From Chloroflexia bacterium (GTDB lineage Bacteria > Chloroflexota > Chloroflexia > Thermomicrobiales > UBA6265), in the NCBI GenBank assembly GCA_013696525.1, contig JACCYK010000212.1, positions 1 to 10,687 on the forward strand: a stretch of DNA of 10,687 bases. Reading direction: 5' to 3'. Both the position numbers and the translations under genes were made by a program. Shown piece by piece: positions 5,750-10,687 of this stretch (position 1 is its first letter; each line of letters starts with the position of its first letter). The notes under the pieces were generated by a model. It made no database searches and had not been told where the DNA came from. It worked only from the letters and a program-made list of their open reading frames with translations.

Positions 5750-7024
5750 TCAGGTCCGGAGCGGGGGCGCGTCGTCGGGCGCGAGGTAGGCGCCGATTTC
5801 GGTCCAGAGCCGGACGCTGGGCCTCGGGTTGGGATAGCTCCCCTGCTCGTCGAAGCTTTCCTCGCTCAAGGTGGTGGCGATCGCCACCGCGATCTTCCGC
5901 GATGGCAGGTAGGACATGACCGAACTATACCCGCCAAACAGCGGGGTTTGCGACAGCCACGACCCATTGATCACCACGCCCAGCCCGAAGCTGTAGGCAC
6001 GATCTAGGGTGTGACAGGTGAGGCAACCCGCGAGCGGCTCCCCAAACCCGATCAGGCTCGGGGCAATCTGGGCCTCGTGCGACTCCGGCGACAGCAACGC
6101 CCCGGTCCCGATCGCCTCGGCGCTCGTCGCCAGGTCGTAGATGTTGGTCGTCTGCACCGCACCCTCGGCCAGGGTCCAGGACGGGTTCCAGAACGTCGAT
6201 TCCTCGTAGAAGGGGACCGCGGGGTCAATGCCCAGCGCCGATCGCCGCTCCGAGCTAAAGGCATGTAGGATCGGTTCGGGAATCGCCGCCGTCGCGCTGC
6301 TTTGGGTCGCGCTCAGCCCCAACGGGCTCAGGACGTACTCCTGGAGGAGGTCGGCCAGGGGTTGCCCGGTCATCCGTTCTAGCGCCTGGCCCAGAATGAC
6401 GTAGTTGGCGTGCGAGTAGTCCCAATTGGTCCCCGGCGCGAAGACCCGCGGCGTGCTGAGACCGATCTCGATCTGCTCGTCCGGCGTCCAGTGGCGAAAC
6501 GGGTCCGCGTAGAAGGCAGCTTGAAACCGCTCGTTCGGGACGTAATCAGGATAGCCCGCCGTCATGTTGACAAGCATCCGGAGCGTGGCCGCCTCGGCTT
6601 GGGGCAGCTCGGGCAGCCAAGTCGAGAGCGGGTCATCGAGCGCCACGACCCCTTGATCGACCAGGACCAGGAGCAGGGTCGCCATGTAGGCGATCGCGAC
6701 CGAGCCGTTGCGGAAGTGCATCTCGCTCGTTGCCGGCACGCCCGTCATCGACTCGCCAAAGGCCGCCGTCACCAGCTCCTCGCCATCGATCGTGACCCGG
6801 AGGATGACCGCCCGTACGTCAAAGTCGGCCAGGGCCCGTTCCGCCATGGCGACGATCGCCGCGGCTTGCTCCTCCCGGCTCGCCGGCACCGGGGTGGCTT
6901 GGGCCGCGGCCCGACCGGCCTTATTCACCAGCAAACCCCCTCCTGCAAGCACGATCCCGGTCGCCAGGGTGTGTCGCCGGGTCACTCGCGTCGCGGCCTG
7001 CCGTGACATGTCTTGATCGCCCAC
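5750..7024 (-). CDS. Tat-exported beta-lactamase-fold protein (serine hydrolase family) with degenerate active site
   Basis: The fold is that of class C beta-lactamases, DD-peptidases and related esterases: the FRNGSV segment, LVDQGVVALDDPLSTWLP, TLRMLVNMTAGYPDY, the YSHANYVILGQALE helix and a C-terminal strand FGGYSSVMSYLPSRKIAVAI. Key residues differ from the family norm. SxxK reads SVAI (Ser108, Ile111), YxN reads YSH (203-205) and HxG reads FGG (363-365). A classical acyl-enzyme mechanism is therefore doubtful; it may be a non-catalytic binder or use other chemistry. The N-terminus has a twin-arginine signal (TRRHTLAT, then a Gly/Leu-rich core and AAAQA), so it is exported folded. A CLTCH sequence lies at 334-338. 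GTG 7024 has GAGGAG 8 nt upstream; the longer frame to 7078 would overlap the promoter. It stands alone, so substrate is unknown. Confidence 0.82.
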   Translation of the reverse strand: MGDQDMSRQAATRVTRRHTLATGIVLAGGGLLVNKAGRAAAQATPVPASREEQAAAIVAMAERALADFDVRAVILRVTIDGEELVTAAFGESMTGVPATSEMHFRNGSVAIAYMATLLLVLVDQGVVALDDPLSTWLPELPQAEAATLRMLVNMTAGYPDYVPNERFQAAFYADPFRHWTPDEQIEIGLSTPRVFAPGTNWDYSHANYVILGQALERMTGQPLADLLQEYVLSPLGLSATQSSATAAIPEPILHAFSSERRSALGIDPAVPFYEESTFWNPSWTLAEGAVQTTNIYDLATSAEAIGTGALLSPESHEAQIAPSLIGFGEPLAGCLTCHTLDRAYSFGLGVVINGSWLSQTPLFGGYSSVMSYLPSRKIAVAIATTLSEESFDEQGSYPNPRPSVRLWTEIGAYLAPDDAPPLRT

Positions 7025-7073
7025 GGACAACTCTCCTCTTCGACGAAATGGCCTCGTTTCGCGTTTGCCCGGT

Positions 7074-7103
7074 AGCATAGTATACCGTTTCAGCCAGGTT
7101 CAA
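7074..7103 (-). promoter_or_regulatory. Candidate promoter of the exported beta-lactamase-fold gene
   Basis: On the minus strand TTGAAC (7098-7103) and TATGCT (7074-7079) are 18 nt apart, each matching 4 of 6 consensus bases. A TATACT (7079-7084) overlaps but has no good -35. The start would fall near 7067, giving a leader of about 43 nt to GTG 7024. This supports the GTG start over an ATG at 7078. Confidence 0.45.
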
Positions 7104-7261
7104 GAGACAGCGGGAGAGGCGCCCGGCCGGCCGTGCAGCCAACTCGGGGACAGATCACGATCGTGCCGGCCCTCGGGCGCCCCCCGCCATCGCCCGCACG
7201 GTCTCGGCAGCCGTGCCTAAGGCAGGATGTGATTCACTTGGAGGGCGCGGCCGGGGCCGCC

Positions 7262-7687
7262 TCAGCGCGTCGCCAACGCGGCGTTGACCAACGACAGCAT
7301 CCGGTCGAGGTCAAACGGCTTGGCGACAAAGGCGGCGTTGGGGACGATGAGGTCGCGCCGGGCGGCACTCATCAGGATCACCGGAATATATGACAGCGGC
7401 GGCCGCTGCTGGAGCCGCTTGAGGAAATCGAGCCCATTCAAGCGCGGCATGTAGACATCGGAAATGATGAGGTCGGGACACCGCGTGCTGACGATGCCCC
7501 AGGCTTGCTCGCCGTCATAGGCGCGGAGCACCCGAAACCCTTCGTCCTCGAGCAGGAAGGCGATGACATCAACAATGTACGGCTCATCATCGACCACGAG
7601 AATGGCTGGTGACGCCGTACCGGCGGTGCGCTTCGGCGCCGGATGCCCGGCGACATCGGACGCGATTCGTCCGGCTGATAGGGTCAT
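7262..7687 (-). CDS. Stand-alone response-regulator receiver domain
   Basis: This is a CheY-like phosphoacceptor with no output domain. After a 27-residue N-terminal tail come the full receiver residues: the acidic pair VVDDEP (Asp33, Asp34), the phosphorylated Asp77 in IISDVYMPRLNG, the switch Ser107 in VILMSA, and the conserved Lys123 in FVAKPFD. At 141 residues it contains only the receiver, so signalling must be by protein contact with a kinase, a phosphorelay partner or another target. No histidine kinase, chemotaxis or diguanylate cyclase gene is in the window; it is an orphan here. AGGA lies 8 nt before ATG 7687. A GC-rich hairpin overlaps its stop (GCGGCC-GG-GGCCGC, 7247-7260), but no T-run follows. 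The 183-nt gap to the next minus gene holds only that gene's promoter. Confidence 0.93.
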   Translation of the reverse strand: MTLSAGRIASDVAGHPAPKRTAGTASPAILVVDDEPYIVDVIAFLLEDEGFRVLRAYDGEQAWGIVSTRCPDLIISDVYMPRLNGLDFLKRLQQRPPLSYIPVILMSAARRDLIVPNAAFVAKPFDLDRMLSLVNAALATR

Positions 7688-7947
7688 GGTCTCTATCCTA
7701 AACGACCACGGTCGATGCGGGCCTCAAGGCGCGGGCCTTGGTGTCGCCGGCGAATCGCGATCTGGCACCAGTGCGGTGCGGGCGCGGATGACCGTAGTCG
7801 GTACAATCTGAACTTGGTCGCTCCTTGGCTCCGCCGTGTCGAGTGACGGCACCCGGTCGGCTGACGCCAGTGTCAGTCCCCGCCAGAGCGCAATCGGCAT
7901 GCCACTTCCGAATTTAATGAACCTATGCTACAGAAGCGAGCGGCGAG
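7688..7947. other. Divergent intergenic region without a gene
   Basis: About 340 nt separate the receiver gene from the divergent BKACE gene. I see no convincing reading frame in it. It holds three short hairpins: CAAGGC-GCGG-GCCTTG (7725-7740), GCACC-AGTGC-GGTGC (7765-7779) and CTGAC-GCCAGT-GTCAG (7861-7876). They would lie in the leader of the receiver transcript if its promoter is far upstream, but I found no clear promoter for that gene. Confidence 0.4.
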
Positions 7948-7977
7948 TTGCGACATATAGGAACAGACCGTTATCAT
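7948..7977 (+). promoter_or_regulatory. Candidate promoter of the BKACE gene
   Basis: TTGCGA (7948-7953) and TATCAT (7972-7977) are 18 nt apart, matching 4 of 6 and 5 of 6 consensus bases. Transcription would begin near 7984, giving a leader of about 46 nt. The -35 box is identical to that proposed for the alpha-hydroxy-acid oxidase. Confidence 0.55.
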
Positions 7978-8011
7978 CGTGCCGCAAAGACATTCCGGAG
8001 GAATTGTCGCG

Positions 8012-8059
8012 ATGAGGGACGACACCAAGCATGGACGACGCGAACGCCTTCCCTCGTGA
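8012..8059 (+). CDS. Possible 15-codon leader ORF overlapping the BKACE start
   Basis: ATG 8012 opens a 15-codon frame (MRDDTKHGRRERLPS) ending at TGA 8057-8059, 26 nt past the BKACE start and in a different frame. The best ribosome site of the region, CGGAGGAA (7996-8003), stands 8-10 nt before this ATG, whereas the BKACE ATG at 8031 has only a GAGGGA about 10 nt upstream. Ribosomes finishing the short frame could restart on the main gene. The peptide resembles nothing I know, and chance is possible. Confidence 0.3.
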   Translation: MRDDTKHGRRERLPS

Positions 8060-8891
8060 TGGGCTGATTCTCTCCGCCGCCACCACCGGTTCCTGGACGA
8101 CCAAGGCCCAGAACCCGGCCGTGCCGATCACGGTCGAAGAGATCGCGACGGCGGTGATGGCCTGCGCCCGGGCCGGCGCCGCCATCGCCCATATCCACGT
8201 CCGGGACGACGCCGGGCTCGTCAGCTGCGACCCCGCTCGCTACGCCCGGGTGCGGTCGGTGGTCGAGGCCGCCGGGTGCGACGTCATCATCAACATGAGC
8301 ACCGGCGGCGGCGCCGGGCAGACCACCGACGAGGAGCGGCTGGCCCCGGTCGCCCTGGCCCCGGAGCTCGCCTCCCTCGATTGCGGCTCGCTCAACTTCG
8401 GCTCACGGGTCTTCGTCAATTCGCCCGACTTCCTGCTGGCCCTGTCACGGCGGATGCTGAAACACGGGGTCCGGCCCGAGATCGAGTGCTTCGAGCCGGG
8501 GCACGTCTGGAACGCGCTGCGCCTGATCGACGACGGCTTGCTGCGGCCGCCCTACTGGTTCCAGTTCGTGCTCGGCGTCCGTGGCGGCTCGCCGCCCACG
8601 GTCAAGCAGCTCGTGCATCTGGTCGAGATGCTGCCGCCGGGCGCCCACTGGTCGGTCTGTGGCATCGGCCGGGCCCAGCTGCCGCTCGGGCTGGCGGCGA
8701 TGGCCATGGGCGGCCACGTCCGGACCGGCCTGGAGGACAACGTCTACTATCACCGGGGCGAGCTGGCCACGAGCAACGCCCAACTCGTCGAGCGCTTGGT
8801 CCGCATCGCCGGCGAGCTCGGCCGCCCGGTCGCCACCCCGGCCCAGACCCGGCGCCTGCTGGATCTCCCGGCCCAGCCGGTCGGCGACTGA
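8031..8891 (+). CDS. BKACE family beta-keto acid cleavage enzyme (DUF849)
   Basis: Enzymes of this family (Kce and relatives) are Zn-dependent TIM barrels that condense a beta-keto acid with acetyl-CoA to give acetoacetate and a new CoA ester. The Zn ligands are present: HIHVRD (His54, His56) and the distal Glu235 in HVRTGLEDN (229-237). Also present are NMSTGGG (88-94), with the catalytic-region Ser and Thr, and the substrate- and CoA-binding Arg231. Length (286 residues) is typical. No lysine-fermentation or carnitine genes are adjacent, so the natural keto acid is unknown and the name kce would be too specific. It ends 20 nt from the convergent vapC. The start at ATG 8031 is the only one that keeps the first barrel strand (GLILSAATTG), though its ribosome site is poor. 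Confidence 0.92.
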   Translation: MDDANAFPRDGLILSAATTGSWTTKAQNPAVPITVEEIATAVMACARAGAAIAHIHVRDDAGLVSCDPARYARVRSVVEAAGCDVIINMSTGGGAGQTTDEERLAPVALAPELASLDCGSLNFGSRVFVNSPDFLLALSRRMLKHGVRPEIECFEPGHVWNALRLIDDGLLRPPYWFQFVLGVRGGSPPTVKQLVHLVEMLPPGAHWSVCGIGRAQLPLGLAAMAMGGHVRTGLEDNVYYHRGELATSNAQLVERLVRIAGELGRPVATPAQTRRLLDLPAQPVGD

Positions 8892-8911
8892 CCGCTGGAT
8901 CAGATGGACCG

Positions 8912-9322
8912 CTACTCCGGCAAGATGTGAAACGTGGAGACATGACGCGGCCGGACCGCGGCGAAATGCCGGCGGTCGAGGGTGATGATGAGGTCGGTGT
9001 TCAATCGTTCGGCAAGTGCTACGATGGAAGCGTCAGTGCCGCCGAGCGGGAAGTCCCGATACTGGTAGACCAGGTCCGAGATGCGTGCCCAGTCTTCTCG
9101 CGGCGGCGCTTCGACTTCGAAGGCGGTCATGCCCGCGAGAAACCGCGCCTCAACTACAGCGCCAAACCTCTCGGCGATTAAATACGTAGCCTCAGCGACA
9201 ACCATCGCCGGAACGGTCAGGATAAGGCCCGATCGGAAAAGCACATTGGTTGCAGCTTGATGGTCTGGATCGCGATCGTCCGCCGCGGCAACGAGTGAAC
9301 GAGTGTCGACTATCGCCAGCAC
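8912..9322 (-). CDS. vapC: PIN-domain ribonuclease toxin, VapC type
   Basis: This is a probable Mg2+-dependent endoribonuclease of a type II toxin-antitoxin pair; such toxins typically cut tRNA or rRNA when unneutralised. All four acidic active-site residues of the PIN fold are in place: Asp6 (AIVDT), Glu44 (VVAEATYL), Asp97 (GGTDASIVALAERL) and Asp116 (ITLDRRHF). At 136 residues it is normal length and looks intact. The start is GTG 9322, 3 nt after the TAA of the preceding frame (9326-9328), so its translation should be coupled to that frame. The upstream antitoxin gene is split between two frames, which matters because a live toxin needs an antitoxin. Confidence 0.92.
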   Translation of the reverse strand: MLAIVDTRSLVAAADDRDPDHQAATNVLFRSGLILTVPAMVVAEATYLIAERFGAVVEARFLAGMTAFEVEAPPREDWARISDLVYQYRDFPLGGTDASIVALAERLNTDLIITLDRRHFAAVRPRHVSTFHILPE

Positions 9323-9325
9323 CCG

Positions 9326-9526
9326 TTAGTCACCTACTCTGGCTTCATCAAGCTCGTTGTCACGTACGAGCGTGGCGTTCTTCGAATCCACCTCCGCGGT
9401 GTCAGGTTTCCAGATAGGGTAATGCTCCCGCGCCGCGGCCTTCTCCCGCGGCGTGCGGGAGCGTCCCATTGTTCGCTCAAAAAACTCCTCTGAGCCCCAC
9501 GCCTGATCCAAAGTAGTACTCATCAT
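9326..9526 (-). CDS. C-terminal part of the antitoxin in a shifted frame
   Basis: Starting at ATG-ATG (9521-9526), this 66-residue frame (MMSTTLDQAWGSEEFFERTM and onward) ends 3 nt before vapC. It has GC-rich third codon positions, as expected of real coding sequence. Its start matches what normally follows the ribbon-helix-helix part: a short amphipathic segment ending in a Trp-Gly pair, which in relatives contacts the PIN toxin. It is +1 relative to the frame of the DNA-binding part, and removing one G from the GGGG at 9530-9533 fuses the two into a 129-residue protein. It may be a broken tail, a separately started neutralising peptide with a weak ribosome site (GGGGCG), or reached by frameshifting. 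The last 50 or so residues are charged and unfamiliar. Confidence 0.6.
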   Translation of the reverse strand: MMSTTLDQAWGSEEFFERTMGRSRTPREKAAAREHYPIWKPDTAEVDSKNATLVRDNELDEARVGD

Positions 9527-9716
9527 TCGCCCCAAGGTCGGGCAGGCCACTGTGCCCCAAGGCCGCAAAGGGAAGCTGTCGCGGCTCCCCCGTAATATTG
9601 AAATGCGCGGCGATCGCCTCCCGCACGATCGCCGCCATCGAGACCCCGCGGCGGCGGCGTTCCCGGTCGAGCAAGTAGGCGAGATCATCCGGCAGTAGGA
9701 CAGTGGTGCGTTTCAT
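9477..9716 (-). CDS. Ribbon-helix-helix antitoxin, DNA-binding part (VapB-like, CopG/Arc fold)
   Basis: The first 45 or so residues are a typical ribbon-helix-helix: the beta strand KRTTVLLP, then DDLAYLLDRERRRRGVS and AAIVREAIAAHF, followed by the conserved-looking ITGEPRQLPFAALGHSG. Two such chains would bind an operator and repress the operon, while the C-terminal tail would wrap the PIN toxin. After residue 62 the frame gives 17 unrelated residues and stops at 9477. The true continuation lies in the +1 frame from 9526. Starting at ATG 9716, there is no Shine-Dalgarno site; TATGCT at 9728-9733 predicts transcription starting about 5 nt before the ATG, so the mRNA is probably almost leaderless. 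A longer open frame to 9998 has no family resemblance upstream. Confidence 0.75.
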   Translation of the reverse strand: MKRTTVLLPDDLAYLLDRERRRRGVSMAAIVREAIAAHFNITGEPRQLPFAALGHSGLPDLGANDEYYFGSGVGLRGVF

Positions 9717-9727
9717 AGGTGCATCGT

Positions 9728-9756
9728 AGCATATCCACTCATGCGGACATGATGGA
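9728..9756 (-). promoter_or_regulatory. Toxin-antitoxin promoter with candidate operator
   Basis: On the minus strand a TATGCT -10 box lies at 9728-9733; the -35 position (9751-9756) is poor. An inverted repeat TCATG-CGGA-CATGA (9739-9752) sits between the two boxes, followed on the + strand by a further CATG at 9759-9762. Short palindromes within the promoter are what ribbon-helix-helix antitoxins usually bind for autorepression. Each half-site is only 5 bp, so the assignment rests mainly on position. Confidence 0.4.
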
Positions 9757-9805
9757 CACATGGGCGATATAACCGCCTTTCCAGTCACCAGGCCGGCGCG
9801 CATGA

Positions 9806-9811
9806 TATGCT
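9806..9811 (+). promoter_or_regulatory. Candidate -10 box of the two-gene unknown module
   Basis: TATGCT at 9806-9811, the same hexamer as in the divergent antitoxin promoter, would start a transcript near 9818 with a leader of about 25 nt. The -35 position has only a weak AGTCAC. An ATG at 9807 lies inside this box, which argues against it as a translation start. Confidence 0.3.
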
Positions 9812-9842
9812 CGTCGCGACGACGGGGGAGGATGCCAAGCCA

Positions 9843-10187
9843 ATGGCTCGCGCGTTTTATCGAATCGCGCGAACCAACCCGCCGACGCACCGGGACTTTC
9901 TCTCGAACCAGGCGCGACAAAGAGAGCCTCGTCCTGGAAGCCCCGACGAACTTCGCCAGGTATGGGATGGGTTGTCGGTTCACGAGACGGAAGCGCAATC
10001 ACGCCGGCAAGCACGCGAGTTTCCTCGTCTCGGCAGCTATATCGCCGAAATGCGGATTCCCGACCAGCCGGCGGGACCGATTCGATGGCAACGAACGTTT
10101 TCGCGTAATCCGGGCCATTACACACTCTGGGGAGATCCGGACGAGCTTCTCGCCTTCGTCGTCAGCATCGTTCCCGTTAGGGAGTAA
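9843..10187 (+). CDS. Small protein of unknown function, first gene of a coupled pair
   Basis: This 114-residue soluble protein has no signal or membrane segment. Visible blocks are AFYRIARTNPPTHRDFLSN (4-22), WDGLSVHETEAQSRRQA (41-57), GSYIAEMRIPD (64-74) and PGHYTLWGDPDELLAFVVSI (90-109). I recall similar unannotated proteins in Chloroflexota with the same order of blocks, but know of no assigned function. An N-terminal FYR, a middle strand plus small-residue helix and an acidic C-terminal block loosely recall ADP-ribosyltransferase-like folds such as RES toxins. That is only an inference, and no clear catalytic triad can be named. GGGGGAGG (9824-9831) lies 11 nt before ATG 9843; the frame also opens at 9807 without a ribosome site. 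It is divergent from the toxin-antitoxin genes and coupled to the next gene. Confidence 0.72.
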   Translation: MARAFYRIARTNPPTHRDFLSNQARQREPRPGSPDELRQVWDGLSVHETEAQSRRQAREFPRLGSYIAEMRIPDQPAGPIRWQRTFSRNPGHYTLWGDPDELLAFVVSIVPVRE

Positions 10188-10191
10188 CTGA

Positions 10192-10452
10192 ATGGACGGA
10201 TCATTTGAGCTGTGGAATATTGAGTCAGGAAACATCATCGGGGCGTTCGACACCGCCAGCGAAGCGCTGGCCGTCGTTCGACACTTGCTCGACGCCTATG
10301 GGGATAGCTACGCGAGCGAGCTCACGCTCGGCCGCCGGGATGGCGACTCCCCGGCGACAATCGTCGGCGAAGGCGACGAGCTCATCGCGATGATAGAACG
10401 CCCTCCCGCTGAAGCGGAACGAGACCCGGTAACCGCCACGCGCGTGGGCTGA
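10192..10452 (+). CDS. Small acidic protein of unknown function, second gene of the pair
   Basis: The 86-residue product opens with FELWNIESGNIIGAFDTASE (5-24), which reads as a beta-hairpin. A helix ALAVVRHLLDAYG (25-37), a strand ELTLGRRD and an IVGEGDELIAMIE end (57-69) follow; the last residues are loose and charged. I recall relatives in Chloroflexota described only as hypothetical, often beside relatives of the preceding gene. ATG 10192 begins 4 nt after the upstream TAA, and its ribosome site GGGAG (10180-10184) lies in the last codons of that gene, so translation should be coupled. Making the two proteins in fixed ratio suggests a complex or a toxin-antitoxin-like relation, but nothing in the sequence proves it. 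It converges on dnaK, with a hairpin between. Confidence 0.72.
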   Translation: MDGSFELWNIESGNIIGAFDTASEALAVVRHLLDAYGDSYASELTLGRRDGDSPATIVGEGDELIAMIERPPAEAERDPVTATRVG

Positions 10453-10466
10453 TCAGCGTCGATGGT

Positions 10467-10520
10467 CAAAGCGCGACAAAGGGAACGGCCCGGATCGGCC
10501 GTCCCCTCTGTCACGCTTTG
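10467..10520. terminator. Large two-part hairpin between convergent transcripts
   Basis: The outer arms CAAAGCGCGAC (10467-10477) and GTCACGCTTTG (10510-10520) pair with one mismatch. The inner arms GGGAACGGCC (10481-10490) and GGCCGTCCCC (10497-10506) pair with one mismatch around CGGATC. It lies between the small-protein gene (+) and dnaK (-). On the dnaK transcript the inner stem is followed by TTTGTCGCGCTTT, a weak T-rich tail, so it most likely ends dnaK and perhaps both units. Confidence 0.65.
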
Positions 10521-10534
10521 CTATGGTCGTTCAG

Positions 10535-10687
10535 TTATCGGTCGGAGCCGACTTCGCGGAACTCGCCTTCGACCGTCGCCTCGTCCTCCGGCTGGGCCCC
10601 ACCGGCGCTCTGAGCGTCGGCGCCGTTGGCGCCGAAGTCGCCGTCGCCAGGGGCGCCGGCGGCGGCCGCGCTGGCCTCGTACATGGC
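10535..10687 (-). CDS. dnaK: Chaperone protein DnaK (Hsp70), C-terminal end, partial
   Basis: Only the last 50 residues are inside the window, and the gene runs off the right edge. The visible part is the disordered tail after the lid helices: AMYEASAAAAG, then a Gly/Ala/Asp-rich stretch (GDGDFGANGADAQSAGG) and the acidic end ATVEGEFREVGSDR, stopping at 10535-10537. The final EGEFREV corresponds to the EEVD-like end of bacterial DnaK (E. coli has DAEFEEV). DnaK folds client proteins in the cytosol with DnaJ and GrpE. Those partners would lie outside the window if adjacent. No gene follows on its strand before the hairpin, so it ends its transcription unit. Confidence 0.85.
   Translation of the reverse strand, partial: AMYEASAAAAGAPGDGDFGANGADAQSAGGAQPEDEATVEGEFREVGSDR

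Noticed and set aside
6011..6025. Calling the beta-lactamase-fold protein a cytochrome c
   Set aside because: A single CxxCH without other haem-protein features in a beta-lactamase fold is not enough.
8276..9181. 301-residue open frame on + overlapping the BKACE and vapC genes
   Set aside because: It is Arg/Ala/Pro-rich with no motifs, running out of frame through BKACE and then antisense to vapC.
9530..9536. Established programmed frameshift site in the antitoxin
   Set aside because: CTT-GGG-G resembles sites where +1 slippage is conceivable, but there is no in-frame stop at the shift point and no clear stimulator as in prfB. I list it only as one of several explanations.
9326..9688. 120-residue open frame extending upstream of the antitoxin C-terminal part
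   Set aside because: Upstream of about 9530 this frame is out of phase with the clear ribbon-helix-helix coding sequence and reads as Arg/Ser-rich noise. Only the part after the G run is plausible.
9739..10191. Open frames on - (9739-10125) and on + from 9760, overlapping the first unknown small gene
   Set aside because: Both are low-complexity and Arg/Ser-rich. The chosen frame has a ribosome site, ordered motif blocks and coupling to the next gene.

Overview
The window is high-GC bacterial DNA with GC-rich third codon positions. Genes are packed closely, Shine-Dalgarno sites are of the GGAGG type, and several starts look like GTG. The gene styles recall Chloroflexota of the Thermomicrobia/Sphaerobacter kind: a lipoprotein-poor ModA with a Pro/Ala/Glu linker, a Tat-exported beta-lactamase-fold protein with a degenerate active site, a BKACE enzyme, a ribbon-helix-helix/PIN toxin-antitoxin pair, and a small paired module of unknown proteins next to dnaK. 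That placement rests on remembered family styles, not on a marker gene or a search. I see no tRNA, rRNA, CRISPR array, insertion sequence or prophage gene.

Layout from left to right. (1) 1-1167: a nucleoside hydrolase on +, with a short heptamer repeat at its start and a hairpin after it. (2) 1168-2461: an FMN-dependent alpha-hydroxy-acid oxidase on -, with its own promoter candidate in the divergent gap. (3) 2462-3661: an unrecognised secreted protein on +, ending 4 nt from the end of a convergent molybdate transport operon; a 12-bp inverted repeat spans the junction. (4) 3666-5611: modA and modB on -, driven by a promoter with a perfect TTGACA box and a perfect 9-bp palindromic operator candidate just past the predicted transcription start. 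No modC ATPase is present. (5) 5750-7103: a Tat-exported beta-lactamase-fold protein on -, lacking the usual Lys of SxxK. (6) 7262-7687: a stand-alone response-regulator receiver on -. (7) 7948-8891: a BKACE (DUF849) enzyme on +, with a good promoter and a 15-codon upstream ORF overlapping its start. (8) 8912-9756: a VapBC-type toxin-antitoxin pair on -, in which the antitoxin reading frame is broken at a run of four Gs. (9) 9806-10452: two tightly coupled small genes on +, of unknown function. (10) 10467-10520: a large hairpin, followed by the 3' end of dnaK on - running off the right edge.

How the genes relate. ModA and ModB should capture and import molybdate (or tungstate), but need an ATPase encoded elsewhere. 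The nucleoside hydrolase, hydroxy-acid oxidase and BKACE enzyme are unlinked catabolic functions, each in its own transcription unit. The right third (8912-10452) behaves like a small accessory block beside a core chaperone gene. It holds a toxin-antitoxin pair whose antitoxin frame is broken, divergent from an uncharacterised two-gene module that is the best candidate here for an undescribed system.
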